From Thauera propionica (GTDB lineage Bacteria > Pseudomonadota > Gammaproteobacteria > Burkholderiales > Rhodocyclaceae), in contig NZ_NOIH01000014.1 of assembly GCF_002245655.1 (NCBI RefSeq), positions 1 through 64,000 of the forward strand: a DNA stretch of 64,000 nucleotides, in the 5' to 3' direction. The notes beneath the pieces were generated by a model. It was not told where the DNA came from. It made no database searches and saw nothing but the letters and a program-made list of their open reading frames with translations. Below, piece after piece: positions 1 through 8,564 of this stretch. How positions within the stretch are numbered: position 1 is the first letter of the stretch; every line of letters starts with the position of its first letter. Both the position numbers and the translations under genes were made by a program.

Positions 1-45
1 TCAGTCGTCGGCGGTTCAGTCGTCGGCGGTTCAGTCGTCGGCGGC
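1..45. repeat. 15-bp tandem repeat encoding PPTTE
   Basis: Three head-to-tail copies of TCAGTCGTCGGCGGT (the third differs in its last base) start at the window edge. On the minus strand they encode the pentapeptide PPTTE in the linker of the LapA-like adhesin. The array continues beyond the window, so copy number is unknown. Confidence 0.9.
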
Positions 46-539
46 ACTGCTTCCTCGGTACCCTCGTCTGCAGTGCCGCCTTCGATTTCCTCAATCAGGT
101 TCGCCGCCTCATTCGGGAAGGCGAACGCCAGCGGGTCGACGTTCTCGACAATGCGCAGCAGACGCACGAAGTCGTTACCTTCGCCACCGCTGCCACCGCT
201 CAGGCCGGCGGCCGGATCTTCAAGCAATTCGTTGAGATCCGCACCTTCCGCCAGCGCCTGCAGCACCTCGGCCACCGAGGCGTCGGCGACGGCGGCGGCC
301 GGCGCATCGGCGCGGGCGGTCTCGACCATCTCGCCACTGAGCGCGACGGACTGGTTCTCCACCACCGAGAACAGCTCGCCATCCGCAAGGGCCAGCTCGA
401 CGCGGGCACCCGCCCCCGTCACCACCGTCTCGCCTTCATACAGGGCGTCGCCCGCCTTCAGCAGCCGCAGACTACCGTCCGCCGCACGAGCCTGAACGCT
501 TCCGCTGACTGCCACAACCGTTGCAATGATGCTGGCCAT
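1..539 (-). CDS. LapA-like RTX adhesin, N-terminal retention module (partial, runs off window)
   Basis: Reading the minus strand from an ATG at 537-539 (GGAG seven bases upstream) gives an uninterrupted frame of 179 codons that leaves the window. The start MASIIATVVAVSGSVQA and the segment DGSLRLLKAGDALYEGE are typical of the retention module of LapA-type giant adhesins. That module stalls in the outer-membrane TolC-like pore and anchors the protein to the cell surface. Residues 108-112 read DPAAG, with the di-alanine at 110-111, close to where the periplasmic protease LapG cuts LapA (TAAG, Ala108/Ala109). From about residue 166 the sequence becomes PPTTE repeats, a linker towards the repeat region outside the window. 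It lies at the end of a type I secretion gene set on the same strand, which fits its being the exported substrate. The family is seen directly; cleavage is inferred. The competing plus-strand frame (73-495) is a shadow. Confidence 0.88.
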   Translation of the reverse strand, partial: MASIIATVVAVSGSVQARAADGSLRLLKAGDALYEGETVVTGAGARVELALADGELFSVVENQSVALSGEMVETARADAPAAAVADASVAEVLQALAEGADLNELLEDPAAGLSGGSGGEGNDFVRLLRIVENVDPLAFAFPNEAANLIEEIEGGTADEGTEEAVPPTTEPPTTEPPTT

Positions 540-693
540 TTTGCGTCTCCTTGCGCTGCGGGGCGGACGGTATGCGACCGCCGCCCGCGATCTGTCGATT
601 CACGTTTTGAGGCTACGCGGGTCGCCCCCGCGGGGACATTGGACGGAGGTACGAGGGCCGTGAAACGCGTCACGCCGCACGGTCGAAACGACC

Positions 694-1038
694 TCAGATG
701 AGGTGTTCTTCGTCGTCCTCGAGCAGCCTCAGCTGGCGGTGCGCGGCACGCGCGTTCTCGCGCGCGAGCAGCTTCTGCTGCGCGGCCGGCGGAAAGTCGG
801 TGAAGCGAATCACGGAGCGATCGATGAGCAGCTCGATCAGGTCCTCGAGCACGCGCACCAGGCCGAGGTCCGTCGCGCGCAGCTCATCGTCCGCACCGAC
901 CTGCGCGAGAAAGCGGGCCAGCTCGGGCGAGGCCGGGTCGATGGCCTCCCAGGAGCTGCCCGCCGGATCGTCGGTGTCCGGTGCCTCCGCGCGCACCGCG
1001 ACGATCGCGCGATCACTTCCACGCTGAACGTAAGCCAT
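694..1038 (-). CDS. Small conserved protein of Lap-type secretion locus
   Basis: A 114-residue acidic, probably cytoplasmic protein starting MAYVQRGSDRAIVAV, without signal peptide or membrane segment. Its N-terminus and size resemble a small family sometimes mislabelled as tryptophan synthase beta-like protein in pseudomonads; I assign no function. The start lies 3 bases after the stop of the LuxR-type regulator, so it is almost certainly in the same transcript as the secretion genes, between them and the adhesin. The C-terminal half is predicted helical and ends in an acidic tail (LLEDDEEHLI). The 153 bases between it and the adhesin hold a GC-rich palindrome near 627-637 and no promoter I can call with confidence. 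Confidence 0.75.
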   Translation of the reverse strand: MAYVQRGSDRAIVAVRAEAPDTDDPAGSSWEAIDPASPELARFLAQVGADDELRATDLGLVRVLEDLIELLIDRSVIRFTDFPPAAQQKLLARENARAAHRQLRLLEDDEEHLI

Positions 1039-1041
1039 CTT

Positions 1042-1662
1042 TCAGCCCGCCAGATCAGCGTCGGCGCCATGACCGAGGCGCAGCATGAGTTGCAGGCGAT
1101 CGCGCACGCCAAGCTTGGAGAACACCATGCCGAGATGCGCCTTCACCGTGCGCTCGGCGATCCCGAGACGCTCGGCGACTTCCTTGTTCGACAGCCCGTC
1201 GGCGACGGCGCGGGCGACCTCGAGCTCGCGCGCCGACAGCGAATCCAGCTCGCTGGCCGCCGGTCGCGGCGGCAGGGCCGACGCCAGTGTGCCAAGGAGG
1301 CGGCTCATCAGCGCTTCGCCCAGCCACAGGCCGCCGTGCGCGACCACCAGCCCGACCTCACGCAGCAGGCCGGGGCTCGCCGCGATATGGCAGTAAGCGC
1401 GTGCGCCAGCGGCAAGGGCATCGCGCGCCTCGCCCACCTCGGGCACGGCAGACATCACCACCACCGCAGCCTGCGGCGCGCGCTGGCGCAGTGCGGTGAG
1501 CGTCGCGCGCCAGTCCGGCCCGGATGCGGGCAGCCACAGCACGGAGCCACTCGGCAACGCCGCCGACAGGTCGGATACGGCCAGGGTTCGCCCCTCCGGG
1601 AAGGCGCCCTGCCAGCGAGCGGTGAGTTCGCCGGGCGCGCCGGCAATCAGGTAGTTGTTCAT
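1042..1662 (-). CDS. LuxR-type regulator with degenerate receiver domain
   Basis: A 206-residue protein starting MNNYLIAGAPGEL two bases downstream of the HlyD-like adaptor gene. The C-terminal third (about 140-200) is a clear LuxR/FixJ helix-turn-helix: LSARELEVARAVADGLSNKEVAERLGIAERTVKAH is the usual family pattern. The N-terminal half has receiver-like alternation of strands and helices, but where the phospho-accepting aspartate normally sits (end of strand 3) the sequence reads VLWLPASGPDW, and the usual lysine region reads AYCHIAAS. It therefore probably does not work as an ordinary phosphorylated response regulator. Position in the operon suggests it regulates the adhesin or its secretion genes. 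A larger frame covering this region and reaching 3210 is not a gene; it merely reads through. Confidence 0.85.
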   Translation of the reverse strand: MNNYLIAGAPGELTARWQGAFPEGRTLAVSDLSAALPSGSVLWLPASGPDWRATLTALRQRAPQAAVVVMSAVPEVGEARDALAAGARAYCHIAASPGLLREVGLVVAHGGLWLGEALMSRLLGTLASALPPRPAASELDSLSARELEVARAVADGLSNKEVAERLGIAERTVKAHLGMVFSKLGVRDRLQLMLRLGHGADADLAG

Positions 1663-1664
1663 GA

Positions 1665-3047
1665 TCAGCGCTCCGTCAATGCATTGGCCTTGGCACGCAG
1701 CACAGGTTTCAGGAGGTAGGACAGGATGGTCTTCTTGCCCGTCAGCACGTCGACCTGGGCGACCATGCCCGGAATGATCGGCAGCCCCTCGCCCAGCACC
1801 GTTTCCCGGGTGCGGACGCGGACCACGTAGAAGGTGTTGCCGCGCTCGTCGGTGACGGTGTCGGCACTGATGTGCTCGACCTCCGCCTCGAGGCCGCCGT
1901 AGATCGAGAAGTCGTAGGCGGTGAATTTCACCATTGCCGTCTGTCCCGGGCGCAGGAAGGCGATATCCTGCGGCTTGATCCGCGCTTCCAGGATCAGGGC
2001 ATCGTCCAGCGGCACGATCTCGACGATCTTGTTGCCCGGCTGGACCACCCCGCCGACGGTGTTGAGCAGCAGCCGCTGCACCGTGCCACGCACCGGGGAG
2101 CGCAGTTCCGCATGCTTGACCTTGTCCTGCAGGGCGCGCGCGCCTTCCGACAAGGTGCCCAGCCGCGCCAGCGTGTCCGAAAGTTCGTTGCGCAGCTGGT
2201 TGCGCACATTGAGCTCGACTTCCTCGATCTTGCGCTGGGCCTCGTCGATGCCGGCGCGCACGCGCGAGATCTGCGCCGCGGACTGATTGCGGTCGCCGCG
2301 CAGGCGGGCCAGTTCCCGTTCGAGCCGCAGCAGCTCCACTTCGGACACGGCACCGGAATTGATCAGCGGCCGGGTCACCTGCAGTTCGCGCTCGACCAGT
2401 TGCAACGCACTGTTCGCCTGCTGGTTGCGCGCCTGCGCCTCGTTCAGTTCCTGGCGGCGCTGGTTGAGCTGCTCGCGCGCGATCGACAACTGGGCCGCCA
2501 TCTCGGCACGGCTCGATTCGTACAGCCGCCGCTCGTGCGCGACGATGTCCGGCGCCGCCAGTTCCACTTCGGGCGGCGGCGCGAACGGCGTGCCCTGCGT
2601 CAGCGCCTCGAGGCGGGCAGCCTTTGCGCGCAGTGCATGCGAGCCGGCCTGGCTCTCGCGCAGGTGCGATTCGAAGCGGGTGGAGTCGATGCGCAGCAGG
2701 AGCTGGCCGACATCGACCACATCGCCCTCGCGCACGGCGAGTTCCTCGACCACGCCGCCATCCACCGCCTGCACCACCTGGAGTTGCGAGGACGGCACGA
2801 CGCGGGCCTCGCCGCGCGTCACCTCGTCGATTGGCGCGAAGGCTGCCCACGCGATCAGTGCCAGCACCAGCACCAGACCAACGCGCAGCAGCACGCGCGC
2901 GCGCAGGGGTTCCTGCTGCAGTCGCACCCAGTCCGCGTCGTCGGCCCAATCCAGGCGTTCGGCGCGCGGTGGCAGCACGCTGCGGCGGGTCGCGTCGTGC
3001 GCGGGCACAGGGGGCGGCAGCGGCCGCATCTCGGGCGCACCCATCAC
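1665..3047 (-). CDS. lapC: HlyD-family type I secretion adaptor (LapC-like)
   Basis: A 460-residue membrane fusion protein bridging the inner-membrane ABC ATPase and an outer-membrane TolC-type channel. It has a cytoplasmic N-terminus of about 50 residues, one membrane span at about 53-71 (VLLRVGLVLVLALIAWAAF), a lipoyl-like half motif near 95-110 (VDGGVVEELAVREGDVV), a long coiled coil at about 150-320 rich in Q, R and E, and the C-terminal beta-barrel region with the family motif GLPIIPGMVAQVDVLTG. The start overlaps the stop of the ATPase gene (ATGA), so the two are translationally coupled. A matching outer-membrane channel gene (LapE) is not in the window, nor are LapD and LapG. Confidence 0.94.
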   Translation of the reverse strand: MMGAPEMRPLPPPVPAHDATRRSVLPPRAERLDWADDADWVRLQQEPLRARVLLRVGLVLVLALIAWAAFAPIDEVTRGEARVVPSSQLQVVQAVDGGVVEELAVREGDVVDVGQLLLRIDSTRFESHLRESQAGSHALRAKAARLEALTQGTPFAPPPEVELAAPDIVAHERRLYESSRAEMAAQLSIAREQLNQRRQELNEAQARNQQANSALQLVERELQVTRPLINSGAVSEVELLRLERELARLRGDRNQSAAQISRVRAGIDEAQRKIEEVELNVRNQLRNELSDTLARLGTLSEGARALQDKVKHAELRSPVRGTVQRLLLNTVGGVVQPGNKIVEIVPLDDALILEARIKPQDIAFLRPGQTAMVKFTAYDFSIYGGLEAEVEHISADTVTDERGNTFYVVRVRTRETVLGEGLPIIPGMVAQVDVLTGKKTILSYLLKPVLRAKANALTER

Positions 3048-5320
3048 GACGCCCTCCCGACCCGGCCTTGGCGCAGCGCATCCATGACCTGCTTGCGCGG
3101 CCCGTCGGCCACAACCCGGCCACCATCGATGACGATGATGCGATCGACCAGATCGAGCAGCGAATTGCGGTGCGTGACCACCACCATCGTGCGGCCGTGA
3201 ACGAATTCACCCAGCCGCTGCTTCACCTGTTCCTCACTGGTGTGGTCCATTGCCGCAGTCGGCTCGTCGAGCAGCAGGATCGACGGCGAATGCACCACCG
3301 CGCGGGCGATGCCCACCGCCTGGCGCTGGCCGCCGGAGAGCGATTCGCCGCGCTCGCCGACAGGCATGTCGAAGCCCTGTGGATGGGCATTGGCGTGCTC
3401 GAGGATGCCGCCGATGCCGGCCGCCCGCACCACGTCCTCATCCTCGGCGAAGGGTACGCCGAAGGTGATGTTGTCGCGCAGCGTGCCGTAGAACAGCGTC
3501 ACGTCCTGGCTGACGTAGCCGATCTGGCGGCGCAGCTCGGCCGGATCGAGCTGGCGCAGGTCGATGCCGTCGACCAGCACCGCGCCCTGCGTCGGCCGGT
3601 AGAGCCCGAGGATGAGCTTCTCGATCGTGCTCTTGCCCGAGCCCACGCGCCCGATGATGGCCACGTGCTCGCCGGCGCGGATGCGGAACGACACGTTGCG
3701 CAAGGCCTCGGCAGTCTGGCCGGGATAGCTGAAGGCCACGTCACGGAACTCGATGTCGCCGCGCAGGTGGCCGCGCGAGATGAAGCCGCGGCCCTCAGGC
3801 CGCTCGACCTCGCGCGCCATCATCTGGTCGAGCGAGCGCAGCGCGGTGAAGGCGTTGTGATACTGCATCAGCAGGCCGACGACCTGCCCCGCCGGCGCCA
3901 TGGCGCGCGAAGACAGCAGGTAGCAGGCGATCAGCCCGCCCATCGACAGCTTGCCGTCGGCGATCAGATACACGCCGAGCGCGATCATCGCCACACTGAC
4001 GGTCTGCTGCACGAAGGCGGCACCATTCATCGCGCTCGACGCCAGCAGGCGCAGGCGCGCGGTCGCATGGGACAGCAACGCCACGCTCTGCTCCCAACGG
4101 CGCTGGATCACCGATTCGGCGACCTGGGTCTTGACGGCCTCGAGCCCGACCAGCCCTTCGACCAGCCCGGCATTGCGGGCGGCGCTGGCGCGATAGGTGG
4201 TTTCCGCCAGCTCGCGCATGCGACGCTGCATCGTCGCCGCGTAAAGGGCCAGCAGCGTCACGCCGATCGCAAAGGGCAGGATCATCAGCGGCGCGATCCA
4301 GGCAATCACCAGCAGGAACAGCAGGGCAAAAGGGAGATCGACGAAGGCGACGACGGTGGCCGAGCCGATGAAGTCGCGCACCGACTCGAAGGCGCGCAGG
4401 TTGGCCGCGAACGAACCCGCCGAGGCCGGCCGCTCCTCCATGCGCATGCCCAGCACGCGCTCCATGATGTGGGTCGAGATGCGCACGTCGGCCCGGCTGC
4501 TGGCAAGGTCGACGAAATGCCCGCGCAGCGTGCGCAGCGCCACCTCGCCCACGAGCACGATCATCAGACCGGCAGCCAGCACCCACAGCGTCTCGAAGGC
4601 TTGGTTCGGCACCACGCGGTCATACACGTTCATGACGAACAGCGGCATCCCGATGGCGAAAAGGTTGATCAGGAAGGCCGCGACAAGTACGTCGCGGTAC
4701 AGGCTTCGGTTGGCGGCGATCTCGCTCCAGAACCAGTGCGCGCCCTTGCGCGTGGTGACTTCGGGCGCGCGTGCATCGAAGTGGACGCGCGGTCGGGCGT
4801 AGAGGGTCCGGCCGGCATAGATGGCCTCGAGTTCGGCGCGCGGCAGCTCGACGGCAGTGTCGCCCAGTTCGGGGAAGATCAGCCGCGCCCGCGCCCCATC
4901 CTCGGTCCACCCGGCCAGCACGCAGGCGCGGTTGTCACGCAGCAGCAGGATGGCCGGCAGCAGCGCGCGGTTCAGCGCGTCGAGCGACGCAGCCACCACC
5001 TGGCTGCTCATGTTCGCGCGCCGCGCGGCGCGATCGAAGAGGGACGGCGTCAGGCCGTCCGGCCCAACCGGCAGCCCGGCAAGCAGCGAATCCGCCGTTG
5101 CGGTCAGCCCATGCAGGTTAGCCAGCACGAGCAAGCATTCGAGCAGGTCGTTGGCACGGGTCTGGCGCGAGGCGCCGGCGTCGCCGGCCCCATGCACGTG
5201 CCGCACCTGCGGCGAGGGCTGCGGCGCTTCAATACATCCAACAGAATCAACAGCTTCGGGTTTGCGCACGATGAAATCGTCAAAACCATGACGCGATTCA
5301 TTATCAAACCCACGCTCCAT
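3044..5320 (-). CDS. lapB: Type I secretion ABC transporter (LapB-like)
   Basis: A 758-residue permease-ATPase for export of the adjacent adhesin. Domain order: N-terminal C39-peptidase-like domain (about 55-180), six-span ABC membrane domain (about 200-480), ATPase (about 515-750). Walker A GRVGSGKST is at 557-565, the signature LSGGQ at 661-665, Walker B ILLLDEP ending with E686, and the H-loop histidine at 717. The peptidase-like domain lacks a recognisable catalytic Cys-His arrangement, as expected for transporters that export non-cleaved RTX substrates. It is the first gene of the minus-strand set and divergent from the PilZ gene. The first 50 residues are low in conservation, so a later start is possible, though the ATG at 5318-5320 gives an intact frame. 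Confidence 0.95.
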   Translation of the reverse strand: MERGFDNESRHGFDDFIVRKPEAVDSVGCIEAPQPSPQVRHVHGAGDAGASRQTRANDLLECLLVLANLHGLTATADSLLAGLPVGPDGLTPSLFDRAARRANMSSQVVAASLDALNRALLPAILLLRDNRACVLAGWTEDGARARLIFPELGDTAVELPRAELEAIYAGRTLYARPRVHFDARAPEVTTRKGAHWFWSEIAANRSLYRDVLVAAFLINLFAIGMPLFVMNVYDRVVPNQAFETLWVLAAGLMIVLVGEVALRTLRGHFVDLASSRADVRISTHIMERVLGMRMEERPASAGSFAANLRAFESVRDFIGSATVVAFVDLPFALLFLLVIAWIAPLMILPFAIGVTLLALYAATMQRRMRELAETTYRASAARNAGLVEGLVGLEAVKTQVAESVIQRRWEQSVALLSHATARLRLLASSAMNGAAFVQQTVSVAMIALGVYLIADGKLSMGGLIACYLLSSRAMAPAGQVVGLLMQYHNAFTALRSLDQMMAREVERPEGRGFISRGHLRGDIEFRDVAFSYPGQTAEALRNVSFRIRAGEHVAIIGRVGSGKSTIEKLILGLYRPTQGAVLVDGIDLRQLDPAELRRQIGYVSQDVTLFYGTLRDNITFGVPFAEDEDVVRAAGIGGILEHANAHPQGFDMPVGERGESLSGGQRQAVGIARAVVHSPSILLLDEPTAAMDHTSEEQVKQRLGEFVHGRTMVVVTHRNSLLDLVDRIIVIDGGRVVADGPRKQVMDALRQGRVGRAS

Positions 5321-5507
5321 GATGGCGAGCGCTAAGTCACCGCAAAGCGGTACAAAGTCACCGGCCGCGGTGCTTCAGCGGGCGCGCAGGCTCGATGCGC
5401 CTGAACGGAGGACGGAATTGCGGCGCAGGCGCGCATCGCCCACAATGGATTCGTCCCGTCCGCCCCGAGCGTCTGCCCCTTCCAACCCGCTTTTGCCGGA
5501 GCCCTGC

Positions 5508-5888
5508 ATGCAAGCCGACCAGCGTCGAGCCCACGTCCGCGTCCCCTTCATCGAGGACGCCATCCTGATGCTCGAGAATGAAACCGCCACCTGCGAGCTG
5601 CACGACATCTCGCTGAAGGGGGCGCTGATTCTTGCGCCGGCCAGCCCGGATCTGCGGGTGGGCGCACCGTGCACGCTGCATATCCGCCTCGGTGACGACG
5701 ACAGCAGCGTGATCGAGATCCGCGGGCACATCGCGCGCAGCGGCGAAGACCACGCCACGCCGCTGGCCGGCATCGCGTTCGAGGATATCGATGTGGACAG
5801 CATGACCCACCTGCGCCGGCTCATGGAGTTGAACCTGGGCGACCCGGCACTGATGGAGCGCGAGCTGTCCGCCCTGCTCCACGACTGA
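5508..5888 (+). CDS. PilZ-domain c-di-GMP receptor
   Basis: A 126-residue single-domain protein, start chosen at MQADQRRAHVRVPF because the frame upstream is compositionally unlike a protein. Both c-di-GMP binding motifs are intact: RxxxR as RAHVR (7-11) and D/NxSxxG as DISLKG (33-38). A PilZ protein binds cyclic di-GMP and passes the signal to a partner. It is divergent from the Lap-type secretion genes, whose family output (LapA retention) is governed by c-di-GMP through LapD, so a role in adhesion is plausible but inferred. About 187 bases separate its start from the secretion operon; they contain a direct repeat AAGTCACCG and presumably both promoters. Confidence 0.88.
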   Translation: MQADQRRAHVRVPFIEDAILMLENETATCELHDISLKGALILAPASPDLRVGAPCTLHIRLGDDDSSVIEIRGHIARSGEDHATPLAGIAFEDIDVDSMTHLRRLMELNLGDPALMERELSALLHD

Positions 5889-5906
5889 GACGGCCCCCAA
5901 CCCGGC

Positions 5907-6542
5907 TCAGCGCGGCAGCGGGTCCTTGTATTCCTCGACCTTCATGCCGCGCATCTGGTAGCCGGCGCTGCCCATCTCGGACTCGACGCGACCGACGTTC
6001 AACACGCCATTCACCCACACCGGCGACATGTTCAAGCCCGCCGGCACGGGTTTGTCCGGAATCACGTGGATGAGCTGGTTGGCAGGCGGTGGCGGCACAT
6101 GCACGCAGGCGCCGAAATAGGGCACGAGCAGGAATTCGCGGATGGTCTTGCCATCGCTCTCGAGCGGCACGACGAAGCCGGGAATGCGCACCTGCTGGCC
6201 CGAGAAGCGATCGACCACCGGCGCACGATCCCATTCGGCACGCATGCGCGCCATCACTTCGGTGGCCCGCGGATCGTTGTCCTGCAGGGCGTCGAGATCC
6301 AGATCAGCGAAGAATTTCTGCGGGTCCCAGTCGGCCGGGATCAGGTCGTCCCAGCTGATCTCACGAAAGGCCGCCTTGCCCGCAGCCTTGCCGCCCTTCG
6401 CAGGCGCAGCGAGGCGGTCGCCGACCTTGTAGTCGCCCCCTGCCGCACCCCCGGACTGCGCGGCGGCTGACGCCGACAGGCCGACGCCAGCCACCATCAG
6501 GACGGCCACGACGACCGATTGCAAACGTCTCGAATAAACCAT
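5907..6542 (-). CDS. DUF3299 periplasmic protein of zinc-linked ABC operon
   Basis: A 211-residue exported protein: signal peptide about 1-28 (hydrophobic VVVAVLMVAGVGLSASAAAQ), then a DUF3299 domain with the characteristic IPGFVVPLE and FLLVPYFGACVHVPPPPANQ segments. The CxHxPPPPxNQ stretch is a plausible metal site. It begins one base after the stop of the FtsX-like permease, so it is the last gene of a four-gene operon: ZrgA-like (DUF2796), ABC ATPase, FtsX-like permease, DUF3299. In Vibrio a comparable zinc-repressed set (zrgABCDE) contributes to zinc acquisition; I use that parallel for function, and the biochemical role of DUF3299 itself is unknown to me. Confidence 0.85.
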   Translation of the reverse strand: MVYSRRLQSVVVAVLMVAGVGLSASAAAQSGGAAGGDYKVGDRLAAPAKGGKAAGKAAFREISWDDLIPADWDPQKFFADLDLDALQDNDPRATEVMARMRAEWDRAPVVDRFSGQQVRIPGFVVPLESDGKTIREFLLVPYFGACVHVPPPPANQLIHVIPDKPVPAGLNMSPVWVNGVLNVGRVESEMGSAGYQMRGMKVEEYKDPLPR

Positions 6543-6543
6543 C

Positions 6544-7830
6544 TCAGATCCTTATCGTCAGGCCGTCGGCCAGCGAGTAACGGTAGGCCCGCCAGGCCGG
6601 CACCAGGCTCGCCAGCAGACTGGCTGCAATCACGGCGCCCAGCAGACGCCACTCGCCTGCAGACGGCCCGCCCAGCCCAAGGTTCAAGCCCCAGGTGGCA
6701 GCCAGCCCGGGCGCCGCCAGCGCGCCCGCACCATATAGCAGACCGAGACCGAGCACGATGCCCGCCAGCGACAGAAGCACGCTCTCGAGCGCAAGCAGCG
6801 CGAACACCTGCGGCGGGCTGGCCCCGAGCGCGCGCAGGATCGCCAGTTCACGCCGGCGCTCGCCCAGGCTCGCAACCACCACGGCGACCAGGCCCGCCAG
6901 CCCCACCACGACCACCAGTGCCGACACCGCCAGCAGCGCCCGCTCGGCGACGCCGACCAGCGACCACAGCTCCTGCAGCGTGGCGCCCGGCAGGATCGCG
7001 GTCAGCGGCTCCTCGCCCATCGTGTTGATCTGGCGCTGCACGCGGAACACCGCGATGCGGCTGTCGAGACCGACCAGCGCCGCGGTCACGGACTTCGGAC
7101 TCAGGTCGAACTTGCGCACATGTTCGGGCCCGATGGCGAGGCCCGGGATCGGCGCGCCGCCATGCCAGTCGACATGGATCGCCTCGATGCCCTCGAGCCC
7201 CACCAGCACCGCCCGGTCCACCGGTGTACCGCTACGCGCCAGCACGCCGACGATGGTGAAGGGCTTGTCGGCATGGTCGGCGAAACGCGGCCCGCCCTCC
7301 CCGCCCAGGCTGCCATGGCTCAGCACGATCCGCTGGCCGACGGCGTAGCCGAAGCGCGCCGCGACCTCGGCGCCGACGACCGCCTCGAACAGCCCGTCTG
7401 GCGCAGGCGCGAACGCTTTCCCCTGCGCAAAAGCCAGCGCGCGGCCCTCGCCGTGGCGGTAGTGGCGGAAGAAATCGTCCGTCGTGCCGACCACGCGCAT
7501 GCCACGGTGCGAGTCCCCGAGCGACAGCGGCACCAGCCACTTCACCTGCGGCAGCGCCGCGACGCGCTGCATGCTCTGCCACGACACGTTGTTGCTGGCG
7601 TGACCGATGTGGAACACCGAGTACAGCAGCAGCTGCACTGCCCCACCGCGCGCGCCGACGATCAGGTCGGTGCCCGACACCGTCTGCGCAAAGCCGTCGC
7701 GCGCATCGTTGCGCACGCGCTCCACCCCGAGCAGCAGCGCGACCGACAGCGCGACCGCGACCACGGTGAGCAGCGCCGACAGACGCCGGTTGGCGATGCT
7801 GCGCAGGCTCAGGCTCAACAGCGGCGTCAT
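6544..7830 (-). CDS. FtsX/MacB-type ABC permease, Zur-linked operon
   Basis: A 428-residue permease with the MacB/FtsX layout: one N-terminal membrane span (about 15-35), a large periplasmic domain (about 40-290), and three C-terminal spans (about 295-420). The coupling motif RRRELAILRALGASPPQVFALL near 325-350 is typical for these mechanotransmission-type transporters, which move or remodel substrates in the periplasm rather than importing through a channel. Its start overlaps the end of the ATPase gene by four bases. The operon opposite the znu genes suggests a role in zinc acquisition, as proposed for the Vibrio zrg set. Confidence 0.9.
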   Translation of the reverse strand: MTPLLSLSLRSIANRRLSALLTVVAVALSVALLLGVERVRNDARDGFAQTVSGTDLIVGARGGAVQLLLYSVFHIGHASNNVSWQSMQRVAALPQVKWLVPLSLGDSHRGMRVVGTTDDFFRHYRHGEGRALAFAQGKAFAPAPDGLFEAVVGAEVAARFGYAVGQRIVLSHGSLGGEGGPRFADHADKPFTIVGVLARSGTPVDRAVLVGLEGIEAIHVDWHGGAPIPGLAIGPEHVRKFDLSPKSVTAALVGLDSRIAVFRVQRQINTMGEEPLTAILPGATLQELWSLVGVAERALLAVSALVVVVGLAGLVAVVVASLGERRRELAILRALGASPPQVFALLALESVLLSLAGIVLGLGLLYGAGALAAPGLAATWGLNLGLGGPSAGEWRLLGAVIAASLLASLVPAWRAYRYSLADGLTIRI

Positions 7831-8564
7831 GCCGCAGCCTCCCCGGAAACCGCAGCCTGGTTGATCTGCGCCAGGTCGACGATGCGGTCGAAGTGGCGCG
7901 CCAGGCGCAGGTCATGGCTGACGAAGAGCAGGGCCGCACCGGCCTCGGCGCATTCGTCGAGCAGCAGGTCGATGAAGGCCTGCTGGCGGTCGGCATCCAG
8001 CGCGGACGTCGGCTCGTCAGCGACGATCAGCCCCGGTCGGCCGATCAGGGCACGAGCAGCGGCGACACGCTGCTGCTGACCGACCGACAGTTCCGCCGCC
8101 GACCGATGCAGCACGTCGCCGAGCTCGAGCCGGCTCGCCAGACGCTGGGCTTCGGCTTCTGCCGACGTACCGCGCACGGCCAGCCGTGCGCGCCGTGCGG
8201 CGGAGAACCGGCAGGCAAGCAGGATGTTGTCGCGCGCTGACAGATAGGGCAGCAGGTTGAAGAGCTGGAAGACGAAACCCACGTGGTCGGCACGAAAACG
8301 GTCGCGTACCCCCGCCGACAACCGCGCCAGCGGCTGCCCCGCGACGCTGACCGTACCCGCCTGCGGCAGGATCACGCCGCCCACCAGCGACAGCAGCGTG
8401 GTCTTGCCGCTGCCGCTCGGGCCACGCAGGAACACGCGCTCGCCGCCGCCGACGGCAAACTGCTCGATCGCCAGGCAGTCTCGCGCCGCACCCGGCCAGC
8501 GGTAACGCATCGCTGCCACTGCGACGGCCGGCACATCTCGCCCCGCAGCCGTCTGTCGCTGCAT
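7827..8564 (-). CDS. ABC transporter ATP-binding protein, Zur-linked operon
   Basis: A 245-residue ATPase of the LolD/MacB class. Start taken at MQRQTAAGRDVP, whose ATG overlaps the stop of the upstream DUF2796 gene (TGATG); the frame extends further upstream only as a shadow of that gene. Walker A is GPSGSGKT, the signature region reads LSVGQQQR (the usual LSGGQ with V for G), Walker B LIVADEPT and H-loop SHDLRLA are present. It should energise the adjacent FtsX-like permease. The signature substitution is conservative and the enzyme is probably active. Confidence 0.9.
   Translation of the reverse strand: MQRQTAAGRDVPAVAVAAMRYRWPGAARDCLAIEQFAVGGGERVFLRGPSGSGKTTLLSLVGGVILPQAGTVSVAGQPLARLSAGVRDRFRADHVGFVFQLFNLLPYLSARDNILLACRFSAARRARLAVRGTSAEAEAQRLASRLELGDVLHRSAAELSVGQQQRVAAARALIGRPGLIVADEPTSALDADRQQAFIDLLLDECAEAGAALLFVSHDLRLARHFDRIVDLAQINQAAVSGEAAA

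Noticed and set aside
1042-3210. 722-codon minus-strand frame
   Set aside because: Only the last 206 codons form a protein-like sequence (the LuxR-type regulator); the rest is an Ala/Arg-rich out-of-frame reading of the HlyD-like adaptor.
2624-5335. 903-codon plus-strand frame opposite the secretion genes
   Set aside because: Antisense shadow of lapB and lapC; composition is Arg/His/Asp-rich with no domain.
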